NCBI GenBank assembly: GCA_017440085.1
Contig: JAFSHW010000024.1
Location: 1-36,052, forward strand
Length of the DNA: 36,052 nt
Direction: 5' to 3'
Source: Clostridia bacterium
GTDB taxonomy: Bacteria > Bacillota > Clostridia > Oscillospirales > UBA644
The first letter of the stretch is position 1. Each line of letters starts with the position of its first letter. A program made the translations under genes and the position numbers. This document shows positions 23,389 through 30,437 of the stretch, piece after piece. The notes beneath the pieces were generated by a model. The model saw nothing but the letters and a program-made list of their open reading frames with translations, ran no database searches and was not told the origin of the DNA.

Positions 23389-23778
23389 TCAGTCAAAATA
23401 TTCCGTTATAATGGAAAAAACTGCGCTCACGCGGGACAAAAGATTTTCCTGCCCCATATTTTCGGCAAAAACTACTGTTTTGTTTGAGTTCTGGTCCGCA
23501 ATATACTCAACCTGATAGTTACTGTATTTCTGGAGTCCAAGAGTGTTTATGGCGTACTCCTCAACCTCTCTGATATTGGTTCTGCTCTCATATTCTATCT
23601 GGAGCTTCATACCATAGTTGATTTCTTCTTCAAGCTGAGCGTTAAGCTGTTTCGTGCGGTAAATTTTTTCATACTGCTCAATAGAACAGTTTACGCCGAT
23701 TACAAGTGACGCTACTATGATTAAAACTAAAGCAACTATCATTAAATTGAGGATTTTATTCATCTTCGCCTTGTTCAT
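23389..23778 (-). CDS. ftsL: FtsL-like division protein
   Basis: This is a short bitopic protein of 129 residues with one membrane helix (about residues 9-30, MIVALVLIIVASLVIGV). A predicted coiled coil rich in Gln/Glu/Leu follows (KQLNAQLEEEINYGMKLQIEYES), and then REVEEYAINTLGLQKYS, which matches the septum-formation-initiator/FtsL pattern. It would bridge FtsQ/DivIB, DivIC and the septal synthase outside the membrane. Position between rsmH and the PBP is standard for ftsL. GGAG lies about 11 bases upstream of the start and 16 bases separate it from rsmH. The family is poorly conserved, so the call rests on layout and context. Confidence 0.85.
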   Translation of the reverse strand: MNKAKMNKILNLMIVALVLIIVASLVIGVNCSIEQYEKIYRTKQLNAQLEEEINYGMKLQIEYESRTNIREVEEYAINTLGLQKYSNYQVEYIADQNSNKTVVFAENMGQENLLSRVSAVFSIITEYFD

Positions 23779-23794
23779 AGCAGGTCATCTCCTT

Positions 23795-24730
23795 TCAAAT
23801 TACTTCAAATACTCTTAATTTCGCGCTTCTTGAACGCGGATTTATTTCCAATTCCTCTTGTGAGGGAATTATTGGTTTTCTGGTTATCACTTTGCCCTTG
23901 CTTACCTTTCCGCATACGCATACGGGGAAATTAGACGGGCAAGTGCAAGGTTTTTCAGCTTTTGCAAAAGCTAATTTTACTATTCTGTCTTCCAAAGAAT
24001 GGAAGGTTATTATTGAAATTCTGCCACCCTTATTCATTACGGGGAAAACGTTTTCCAAAAGGGTTTCAACTTGAGTGAGCTCTCCGTTGACTTCAATTCT
24101 CAACGCCTGGAAAACTCTTTTTGCAGGGTGCTGAGCTTCTCTTAAAGCCTTGGCGGGCATCGCGCTTTGGATTATATCGCTTAATTGGAGTGTGGATTCG
24201 ATTTTATCGTTTACTCTGTATTTGCATATTCTTGAGGCAATCTGTCTTGAATATCTTTCTTCGCCGTATTCAAAAAAGACTTTTGCAAGCTCTTCTTCGG
24301 AATAGCCGTTTACCACGTCTGCCGCCGTAAGGCTGTCTTCCCTGTTCATTCTCATATCCAAAGGTGCGTCCTGCATATAGGAAAAGCCTCTTTCAGCCTC
24401 GTCCAACTGGTGGGAAGAAACCCCCAAGTCAAGGAGAAGCCCGTCAGCTTTTAAATTCTTTTCAGTAAGAATTTCGGGGATTGAAGTGTAAGTGGTGTGA
24501 AAAATCTCAACTCCGCAAGCCAAAGGTGAAAGCTTTCTTGTGCATTCGTTTACAGCGTCAATATCTCTGTCGGTGCAAATCAATTTGCCGCTTGAATTAA
24601 GCTTACTGCCGATTGCGAAGGAGTGGTTTCCGCCGCCTGCCGTACCGTCGCAATAAATGCCGTCGGGGCGGATATTTAATGAATCAACCGTTTCTTTGAA
24701 AAGAACGGGAATATGCTCAAATTCACCCAT
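23795..24730 (-). CDS. rsmH: 16S rRNA (cytosine-1402-N4)-methyltransferase
   Basis: RsmH (MraW) methylates N4 of C1402 in the ribosomal P site using AdoMet. It has 311 residues. HIPVLFKETVD begins the protein, the AdoMet loop is DGTAGGGNHS (about residues 29-38), and LLLDLGVSSHQLD and FHSLEDRIVK are further family marks. The C-terminus IIPSQEELEINPRSRSAKLRV is typical. It begins only 3 bases after mraZ with no obvious ribosome site, so it is probably translated by coupling. Confidence 0.97.
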   Translation of the reverse strand: MGEFEHIPVLFKETVDSLNIRPDGIYCDGTAGGGNHSFAIGSKLNSSGKLICTDRDIDAVNECTRKLSPLACGVEIFHTTYTSIPEILTEKNLKADGLLLDLGVSSHQLDEAERGFSYMQDAPLDMRMNREDSLTAADVVNGYSEEELAKVFFEYGEERYSRQIASRICKYRVNDKIESTLQLSDIIQSAMPAKALREAQHPAKRVFQALRIEVNGELTQVETLLENVFPVMNKGGRISIITFHSLEDRIVKLAFAKAEKPCTCPSNFPVCVCGKVSKGKVITRKPIIPSQEELEINPRSRSAKLRVFEVI

Positions 24731-24733
24731 ATA

Positions 24734-25168
24734 TTAAATATTAAGGTCGATAGCTCTGAGAGCTGCTTCAACGCTTTCGTCGGATTCCATCTTGAGGTTA
24801 AATGCGTTCCATTTTTCTGTATCCCAAAGTTCAAGTTTGCCGGAAACGCCGACGATGGTAACATCTTTCTGAAGTCCTGCGAAATCTCTCAAACCCTGAG
24901 GAACTGCGATTCTTCCCTGAGCATCTACCGGAGACTGAGCTGCGTTACCAAAGAAGAAACGCTGAAGGTCACGGGCATTGTAGGTTGTGATTCCTTGAAT
25001 CTTATCGTAGAAAACCTTCCACTGTTCTTCAGAAAAGATAAAAATACAGTGGTCAAGGCCACGGGTCATATAAACGCTTTCGCCGATTTCGGTACGAAGC
25101 TTTGAGGGAAGGAACATTCTTCCTTTAGTATCCAGCGTGTGCTGATAATTACCTATTAAGTTGTCCAT
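24734..25168 (-). CDS. mraZ: Transcriptional regulator MraZ
   Basis: MraZ is an AbrB-fold DNA-binding ring protein that controls the dcw operon it heads. It has 144 residues with two SpoVT/AbrB-like halves. The first begins GNYQHTLDTKGRMFLPSKLR; the second contains SPVDAQGRIAVPQGLRDF. Each half shows the D-x-K/Q-G-R signature. GGGTGAGG is the likely ribosome site. Four GTGGA-type boxes upstream (25245-25279) are its presumed operator, followed by a sigma-A promoter at 25289-25317. The operon appears to run from here at least to murG without long gaps. Confidence 0.97.
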   Translation of the reverse strand: MDNLIGNYQHTLDTKGRMFLPSKLRTEIGESVYMTRGLDHCIFIFSEEQWKVFYDKIQGITTYNARDLQRFFFGNAAQSPVDAQGRIAVPQGLRDFAGLQKDVTIVGVSGKLELWDTEKWNAFNLKMESDESVEAALRAIDLNI

Positions 25169-25244
25169 ATCAGCCTCACCCTTTCATTTTCGGAAGATTT
25201 TCGCCACTTCATCCATTTTGAGGGGCAATTCAGTGGCTTTGTGC

Positions 25245-25279
25245 TCCACTTTCCACACAAATCCACACCTTTGCTCCAC
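25245..25279 (-). promoter_or_regulatory. Four tandem MraZ boxes
   Basis: Read leftward, GTGGA occurs four times (complement TCCAC at 25245, 25252, 25262 and 25275), the middle two in the form GTGTGGA. The GTG cores fall about 9-11 bases apart, that is on one face of the helix. Repeats of this kind just downstream of the start of mraZ transcription are the known binding sites of MraZ. They lie between the promoter and the mraZ start. Confidence 0.75.
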
Positions 25280-25288
25280 TTTACTAAT

Positions 25289-25317
25289 ATTATACCGCAA
25301 ATCTTCAAGAAAATCAA
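25289..25317 (-). promoter_or_regulatory. Promoter of the dcw operon (mraZ)
   Basis: Read leftward, TTGATT (25312-25317), a 17-base spacer and TATAAT (25289-25294). The region around the -10, ATTTGCGGTATAATA, is identical to that of the divergent radA promoter. Between the two promoters (25318-25445) the DNA is very AT-rich and shows no gene. Confidence 0.8.
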
Positions 25318-25445
25318 GCGGTATATTAAAAATATTTCTCACACCACCTACAAAACTTTTTTCTATATTTTAAGATTTTTTTGTATAGTTTGCACAATGG
25401 GATTTTTTCCAATATTTTTTAACTTTTTTTCGCCCGAAAAAAGGC

Positions 25446-25474
25446 TTGACGAAACGAGTTATTTGCGGTATAAT
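25446..25474 (+). promoter_or_regulatory. Promoter of radA
   Basis: TTGACG (25446-25451), a 17-base spacer and TATAAT (25469-25474) stand about 32 bases before the radA start, which has AAAAGGA as ribosome site. Confidence 0.8.
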
Positions 25475-25506
25475 AATGTAAAATATACCAATAAAAAGGA
25501 CTAAAA

Positions 25507-26862
25507 ATGGCTTCTAAAAACAAAACCGTATACGTCTGCACGGAATGTGGTGCAGAAAGCCCCAAATGGTCGGGGAAATGCCCCTCTTGCGGTCAATGGG
25601 ATACGATGGCGGAATTTAAAATCTCTGCTCCCGAAAAAAGCACGAAAAAAGCTTCTGTTCATACAATCACCTCCACAGCAACCAAGCTTTCGGAAATTGA
25701 CGAAACAGACGAGGTCAGAACGCAGACAGGAATAAAAGAGCTTGATAGAGTGCTTGGTGGTGGAATCGTAAAGGGTTCGCTGATTTTGGTAACGGGGGAA
25801 CCGGGCATAGGTAAATCCACCATTTTGCTCCAAATCTGCCTTAAATTAAGCCAATCTCACAAAATTCTCTACGTTTCAGGTGAAGAATCCCCTCGCCAAA
25901 TCAAACTGAGAGCTGACCGCCTTGGACTTTCCGACGGACAAGTGTATCTCCTTGCAAAAACCGATATTGAAGAGGTATGCGAATACGCAAGAATCGAAAA
26001 ACCCGATATTTTAATAGTAGACTCCATTCAAACAATGCAAAAAGAGGATATAAACTCTTCCCCCGGAAGCGTAGCTCAAGTTAAAGAAGCAACTTCAATG
26101 CTTATGAACTTTGCAAAAAGCGAAGAAATCCCCGTTTTCGTGGTTGGCCACGTAAACAAAGAGGGCGCCGTTGCAGGACCAAAGGTTATGGAGCATATGG
26201 TTGACGCAGTTCTTTACTTTGAGGGCGACAGAAGCCAGGAATACAGAATTCTCCGCGCGGTGAAAAACAGATTCGGTTCCACAAATGAAATCGGTGTTTT
26301 TGAAATGACGGGAACAGGCTTAAAAGAGGTTGAAAACCCATCTCAGCTTTTCCTTCAAGGCAAGCCAACTGATATTTCCGGAATTGCCACCGCTTGCGTG
26401 GTTGAAGGCACTCGCCCTTTGTTTGCGGAAATTCAAACTCTCGTCTCCCCCACCCCATTTCCTGCACCAAGAAGAGTTTCTGTTGGATACGACTATAACA
26501 GGCTCAACTTGATAATTGCAGTTTTGGAAAAGCGTTGCAAACTGTTTTTCGGCAATTCAGATACCTATTTAAATATAATCGGCGGCATACGCCTTGATGA
26601 CCCTGCGGCAGATTTGGCAGTAGCAATAGCCCTCGCCTCAGGCTTAAAGGATTTCATAATCCCCGAAGACACTATGATTATCGGAGAATTGGGTCTTGCA
26701 GGTGAAATAAGAGCAGTAACATCTTTGGAAAGAAGAGTTACAGAAGCGAAAAACCTTGGATTCAAGCGTTGCCTTATTCCCGCAAGGAATAAAATTGACT
26801 TTGAAACTTCCCTTGAGCTGGTGAGAGTTGACAGCGTGAGAGACGCCCTTAACAAACTTTAA
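25507..26862 (+). CDS. radA: DNA repair protein RadA (Sms)
   Basis: RadA is a RecA-like, DnaB-like ATPase that drives branch migration in recombination. It has 451 residues. The N-terminal zinc finger has Cys11, Cys14, Cys25 and Cys28. Walker A GEPGIGKST lies at about residues 97-105, ILIVDSIQT corresponds to Walker B, and the RadA-specific KNRFG motif is near residue 254. The C-terminal Lon-protease-like domain is complete (GGIRLDDPAADLAVAIALAS). It is followed after 16 bases by the ABC exporter, probably co-transcribed. Confidence 0.97.
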   Translation: MASKNKTVYVCTECGAESPKWSGKCPSCGQWDTMAEFKISAPEKSTKKASVHTITSTATKLSEIDETDEVRTQTGIKELDRVLGGGIVKGSLILVTGEPGIGKSTILLQICLKLSQSHKILYVSGEESPRQIKLRADRLGLSDGQVYLLAKTDIEEVCEYARIEKPDILIVDSIQTMQKEDINSSPGSVAQVKEATSMLMNFAKSEEIPVFVVGHVNKEGAVAGPKVMEHMVDAVLYFEGDRSQEYRILRAVKNRFGSTNEIGVFEMTGTGLKEVENPSQLFLQGKPTDISGIATACVVEGTRPLFAEIQTLVSPTPFPAPRRVSVGYDYNRLNLIIAVLEKRCKLFFGNSDTYLNIIGGIRLDDPAADLAVAIALASGLKDFIIPEDTMIIGELGLAGEIRAVTSLERRVTEAKNLGFKRCLIPARNKIDFETSLELVRVDSVRDALNKL

Positions 26863-26878
26863 TAAAGGAACTTAGAAA

Positions 26879-28630
26879 ATGGAAAACGAAAAGAAAGTTT
26901 TTAAAACCTCATATTTGGTAAAAAGATTTTTACCTTATTTCAAAAGGCACAAGGCAACGGTATTTTTTGACCTGCTCTGCGCCGCATTAACAACCGTTTG
27001 CGAACTTGTTTTGCCAAAAATCGTAGAGCTTCTCACAGGCAAAGCAATGGAAAGCACTTCCCTGCTGACCACAGAGCTTATTTTAAAAGTTGGAATTTTC
27101 TATCTGATTTTGCGAATTATCGACACCTTGGCAAACTACTATATGGCATCGGTTGGCCACATTATGGGTGCGGCAATCGAAACGGATATGCGAAAAGACC
27201 TCTTTACCCATCTTGAAAAGCTTGAGCATTCTTACTACGATAACACAAAAGTGGGCCAGCTTATGTCAAGAATGACCTCTGACCTTTTCGACATTACAGA
27301 ATTTGCCCACCATTGCCCTGAAGAATTTTTCATTGCAGGCATCAAAATAATTGCAGCTTTCGTAATCCTCAGCTTTTCAAACCTTTGGCTGACGCTTATA
27401 ATGTTCGCAATTCTCCCCCTTATGCTTTTGGTCACCAAATTTTTCAACAAAAAAATGAGAGCAGGCTTTAAAATGTCCCGTTCTCAAGTTGGTGAACTGA
27501 ACGCCCAAGTTGAAGATAGCCTTCTTGGCATCAGGGTTGTAAAAAGCTTCGTAAACGAGCCTATTGAGCAAGAAAAATTCAACAAAGGCAATAACAGATT
27601 TTTAGATATTAAGAAAATCGTATATAAAACAATGGCGTCATTCCACAGCTCCACAAGGCTTTTTGACGGCATTATGTACATAACCATAGTAATTTGCGGC
27701 GCGTTTTTTATGAAAAGCGGCACTCTCACAGCCCCGGAATTTATGACTTTCCTTCTCTACGCAACAACCCTCCTCAACTCAATCAGACGTATCGTAGAAT
27801 TCACCGAGCAGTTCCAGCGCGGTATGACAGGTATTGAGAGGTTCATCGAAGTTATGGATGTTGAGCCTGCAATCGTTGATGAAAACGGAGCTGTTGAGCT
27901 TGAAAACGTTCAGGGTGATATTTCCTTCAAAAACGTTTCTTTCAAATACACGGAAGAAAATGAAGACGTTCTCAGTCACATAAATCTTGACATCAAAAAA
28001 GGCACCAACGTGGCAATCGTCGGGCCCTCAGGCGGAGGAAAAACTACAATTTGCAATCTTATTCCCCGTTTCTATGAGGTTTCTGACGGCACCATTACCG
28101 TTGACGGCATAGACATTAAGAATATTACCCTTGAAAGCCTCCGCAGAAATATCGGTATCGTTCAGCAGGACGTTTACCTTTTCTACGGAACTGTAAGGGA
28201 AAATATTGAATACGGAAAACCGGGAGCCACAGAAGAAGAGATTATGGAAGCTGCAAGAAAAGCGGGGGCAGACGAATTCATTTCAAAGCTTCCCGACGGC
28301 TACGATACTTACGTTGGCGAAAGAGGCGTTAAGCTTTCAGGCGGTCAGAAGCAGAGAATCAGTATTGCAAGAGTTTTCCTTAAAAATCCCCCAATTCTTA
28401 TTCTTGACGAGGCTACTTCAGCTCTTGATAACCAAAGCGAAAGAATCGTTCAAAAATCTCTTGAGCGTTTGGCAGAAGGCAGAACGACTTTGACTATCGC
28501 CCACCGCTTGACCACCATCAAAAACGCGGATACAATCATTTACCTTACGAGCAAAGGAGTTGAGGAGCAAGGCTCACACGACGAACTTATGGCGAAAAAA
28601 GGCGAATTTTATAAACTTAGCATTTCATAA
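26879..28630 (+). CDS. ABC exporter (fused membrane and ATPase domains)
   Basis: This is a half-size type IV ABC exporter of 583 residues that would work as a dimer. The six-helix membrane domain covers about residues 15-320 and contains KLEHSYYDNTKVGQLMSRMT, typical of multidrug/lipid/peptide exporters. The ATPase domain has Walker A GPSGGGKTT (about 381-389), LSGGQKQR (about 486-493), Walker B ILILDEATSALD and the switch His in IAHRLTT. The substrate cannot be told; no partner half-transporter gene is adjacent. AAAGGAAC precedes the ATG. The last 66 codons, the stop and the start of the terminator are repeated at 30190-30416. Confidence 0.93.
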   Translation: MENEKKVFKTSYLVKRFLPYFKRHKATVFFDLLCAALTTVCELVLPKIVELLTGKAMESTSLLTTELILKVGIFYLILRIIDTLANYYMASVGHIMGAAIETDMRKDLFTHLEKLEHSYYDNTKVGQLMSRMTSDLFDITEFAHHCPEEFFIAGIKIIAAFVILSFSNLWLTLIMFAILPLMLLVTKFFNKKMRAGFKMSRSQVGELNAQVEDSLLGIRVVKSFVNEPIEQEKFNKGNNRFLDIKKIVYKTMASFHSSTRLFDGIMYITIVICGAFFMKSGTLTAPEFMTFLLYATTLLNSIRRIVEFTEQFQRGMTGIERFIEVMDVEPAIVDENGAVELENVQGDISFKNVSFKYTEENEDVLSHINLDIKKGTNVAIVGPSGGGKTTICNLIPRFYEVSDGTITVDGIDIKNITLESLRRNIGIVQQDVYLFYGTVRENIEYGKPGATEEEIMEAARKAGADEFISKLPDGYDTYVGERGVKLSGGQKQRISIARVFLKNPPILILDEATSALDNQSERIVQKSLERLAEGRTTLTIAHRLTTIKNADTIIYLTSKGVEEQGSHDELMAKKGEFYKLSIS

Positions 28631-28656
28631 AAAGATAAATTTAAAGGACGGAAGTC
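28430..28656 (+). repeat. Direct repeat, copy 1 (3' end of ABC exporter gene plus terminator arm)
   Basis: This 227-bp segment is identical to 30190-30416 except for one base (A at 28558, C at 30318), which is synonymous in a Gly codon. It starts at codon Asn518 of the exporter and ends in the left arm of the terminator. Offset between copies is 1760 bases. Confidence 0.95.
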
Positions 28657-28677
28657 TTTCGACTTCCGCCCTTTTTT
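28646..28677. terminator. Bidirectional terminator after the ABC exporter
   Basis: GGACGGAAGTC and GACTTCCGCCC pair over a TTTC loop and are followed by six T on the plus strand. On the minus strand the tail is TTTAAATTT. The T-run overlaps the stop codon of the convergent gene at 28676. Confidence 0.85.
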
Positions 28678-29377
28678 ATGTGTTCAGAGGAAATTCCCTA
28701 TTAGCAATTCCAACCAAAGTATCTCTATCGCTTGTAGTTATTAAATTAACAAGCTTCTCAGCCAATACATCAGCTTTAGAATCCTCAAGATTTATATCAT
28801 ACGTCAAAGTTTCCGCTTTTATACTTTCCAAAGTTTCTAACGATAATACACCAAATTTAATAATTATTTCAGTCTTTTCGTTATCTGACAAAGTTTCATC
28901 ATAATACGTATCATAAACAACTTTTTCAACCTCCGTCTTAGCATTTTTCCATGAATTTAGAAATGAAGATCCGGTTGCCCATTTATACTCTTCAGTTTCC
29001 TTAAAATCAATCTTTGCAATGTCCTCTATGGCTATTGCAAGGATATAACCATATAAACCATCTGAATTTTTCAAATATTCACTTAAATAATCTTCTATAA
29101 CAGGCAAAGATCTTACTCCTAAATCAACAAGAGAATCATATTCATCATTATTCCGCACATAATCGTAAGGATTCGAACTTAAAAACAATGGTAGGCCATC
29201 GACATAATAACTTCCATTCGAAGAATAACTAAATTCTAACCTCTTCTGAATTTCATCAAACAAGTTATTTATTTGAGCCTTAGTTCTAAGTTCCAGGCTA
29301 TTAAAAATGATTATTGAAATTAAAATTGTAACTACTAAAAAACTACATAGGATTGAAACAACTACGCTTTTTTTCAT
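28676..29377 (-). CDS. Membrane-anchored protein of unknown function
   Basis: I do not recognise this protein. It has about 233 residues from ATG 29377, which has GAGGAG about 8 bases upstream; the frame also opens at a GTG at 29392. An N-terminal membrane helix or uncleaved signal (SVVVSILCSFLVVTILISIIIF) is followed by an external, helical, acidic domain. That domain contains GVRSLPVIEDYLSEYL, YILAIAIEDIAKIDFKE and SLETLESIKAETL. The spacing of helices loosely recalls HEAT-like repeats. It follows the secreted protein gene at once, so the two form a two-gene unit read from the promoter at 30021-30049. Composition is more AT-rich than the surroundings, and the unit lies inside a repeat-bracketed insert, which suggests acquisition by transfer. 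An immunity or accessory role is possible but not supported by sequence. Confidence 0.75.
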   Translation of the reverse strand: MKKSVVVSILCSFLVVTILISIIIFNSLELRTKAQINNLFDEIQKRLEFSYSSNGSYYVDGLPLFLSSNPYDYVRNNDEYDSLVDLGVRSLPVIEDYLSEYLKNSDGLYGYILAIAIEDIAKIDFKETEEYKWATGSSFLNSWKNAKTEVEKVVYDTYYDETLSDNEKTEIIIKFGVLSLETLESIKAETLTYDINLEDSKADVLAEKLVNLITTSDRDTLVGIANREFPLNT

Positions 29378-29388
29378 AAATACTCTCC

Positions 29389-29931
29389 TCACTTTTCTAT
29401 ATAAGCTCTTACTAATCTACCATAGGCTTGGGCAAATCCTGACTCTGCAACAGTATAATACGGGTCTGTTGTTGAATGTAAGAAAATCTCATAGCTTCCC
29501 CATTTCGCATCAATTGGAGGTTTTGCGGTAGGGCCATCATTTATCCCACGTGCAAAATGAACTATTTCATTATTATCACCATAAGCATAAATATCGCAAC
29601 TCATAGTTGAATATCCAACACAGTTATAAGATATAGATAAATTTTCATCAACCTCATCAAAAGAAGCACTTTCATCCCAAGGCCAGCACCAAGCGACAAT
29701 ACCAAGCGCCCACCCCAAACAGTTTTGTTCCAAATAACCTTGTTGTTCAAATGTCCAATTTTTTGCGACTTTATTTCTTAATTCAACAGTAGAGGTCTTC
29801 GATGCAGTAAAATTCAATGCAGAAATATCCGCCGTCAAATTTTCTCTTGAAACTGCAGAAACCGAAATAGCTCCTATGGACATAAATATTGATATCGCTA
29901 TAACAACCAAAAATAACTTAAAACTTTTCAT
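29389..29931 (-). CDS. Secreted protein with NCxxWA...HFAR pattern, unknown function
   Basis: Starting at ATG 29931 (AGAAAGGA about 8 bases upstream), a clear signal peptide, MKSFKLFLVVIAISIFMSIG, ends near ISVSA, leaving a mature protein of about 155 residues. The mature part holds QNCLGWALGIVAWCWPWDE, then NCVGYSTMSCDIYAYG and VHFARGINDG, then KWGSYEIFLHSTTDPYY. A Cys in NCxxWA, a later His in HFAR and a final I-x-LH-S segment resemble uncharacterised papain-like (NlpC/P60-like or DUF7689-like) domains. A cysteine peptidase or amidase fold is possible but unproven. Several further Cys might form disulphides outside the cell. It is the first gene of the AT-rich insert and is read against the ABC exporter. 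The longer frame to 29988 lacks a ribosome site. Confidence 0.75.
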   Translation of the reverse strand: MKSFKLFLVVIAISIFMSIGAISVSAVSRENLTADISALNFTASKTSTVELRNKVAKNWTFEQQGYLEQNCLGWALGIVAWCWPWDESASFDEVDENLSISYNCVGYSTMSCDIYAYGDNNEIVHFARGINDGPTAKPPIDAKWGSYEIFLHSTTDPYYTVAESGFAQAYGRLVRAYIEK

Positions 29932-30020
29932 TATAAAAATCCTTTCTAATTTTAATTTATAAATATAATTATTTATTTCGAAGATCACTCCTAAATTTTC
30001 ACTAGCAATATTGCTTTAAT

Positions 30021-30049
30021 ATTTTATCACAAAACTAAAATAAAGTCAA
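30021..30049 (-). promoter_or_regulatory. Promoter of the two-gene insert
   Basis: Read leftward, TTGACT (30044-30049), 17 bases, TAAAAT (30021-30026), about 90 bases before the secreted-protein start. The gene-free stretch 29932-30189 is extremely AT-rich and otherwise holds only a small palindrome GCAATATTGC (30005-30014). Confidence 0.65.
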
Positions 30050-30189
30050 CTGTCAAACAATATAAAAACAACTTACAATTCATACGTGGAATTATTAAAC
30101 ATTCTAAAACAGTAAACTTTTTCAACAAAACCTCAGCCAAGCTTAAAGTTTTTTCACATATTCATCATATTATAAAAAAATGACATAAA

Positions 30190-30390
30190 AACCAAAGCGA
30201 AAGAATCGTTCAAAAATCTCTTGAGCGTTTGGCAGAAGGCAGAACGACTTTGACTATCGCCCACCGCTTGACCACCATCAAAAACGCGGATACAATCATT
30301 TACCTTACGAGCAAAGGCGTTGAGGAGCAAGGCTCACACGACGAACTTATGGCGAAAAAAGGCGAATTTTATAAACTTAGCATTTCATAA
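30190..30390 (+). pseudogene. Remnant of ABC exporter gene (last 66 codons)
   Basis: This is an in-frame copy of exporter codons 518-583 and the stop, without any upstream part of the gene. It begins exactly at a codon boundary, preceded by unrelated AT-rich DNA with no ribosome site for it. It belongs to the direct repeat 30190-30416 and is non-functional. It marks one edge of the insertion or duplication event. Confidence 0.92.
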
Positions 30391-30416
30391 AAAGATAAAT
30401 TTAAAGGACGGAAGTC
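30190..30416 (+). repeat. Direct repeat, copy 2
   Basis: This is the second copy of the 227-bp segment at 28430-28656, with one base different (C at 30318). The following terminator half differs between copies: here GGACGGAAGTC is completed by GACATCCGTCC, at copy 1 by GACTTCCGCCC. Confidence 0.95.
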
Positions 30417-30432
30417 AAGTGACATCCGTCCT
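30406..30432. terminator. Terminator facing the GspF-like gene
   Basis: GGACGGAAGTC and GACATCCGTCC pair (one mismatch) over an AAGT loop, followed rightward by TTATTTTTA and leftward by TTTAAATTT. It lies just after the stop of the leftward gene at 30438 and was probably the original shared terminator of the ABC exporter and that gene. Confidence 0.75.
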
Positions 30433-30437
30433 TATTT

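Noticed and set aside
28206-28493. 95-aa alternative frame within the ABC ATPase domain
   Set aside because: It overlaps Walker A to Walker B coding of the exporter in another frame and has no independent support.
30190-30390. Remnant as a small functional gene
   Set aside because: It carries only the end of the ATPase domain, lacks Walker A and the signature motif, and has no start or ribosome site.
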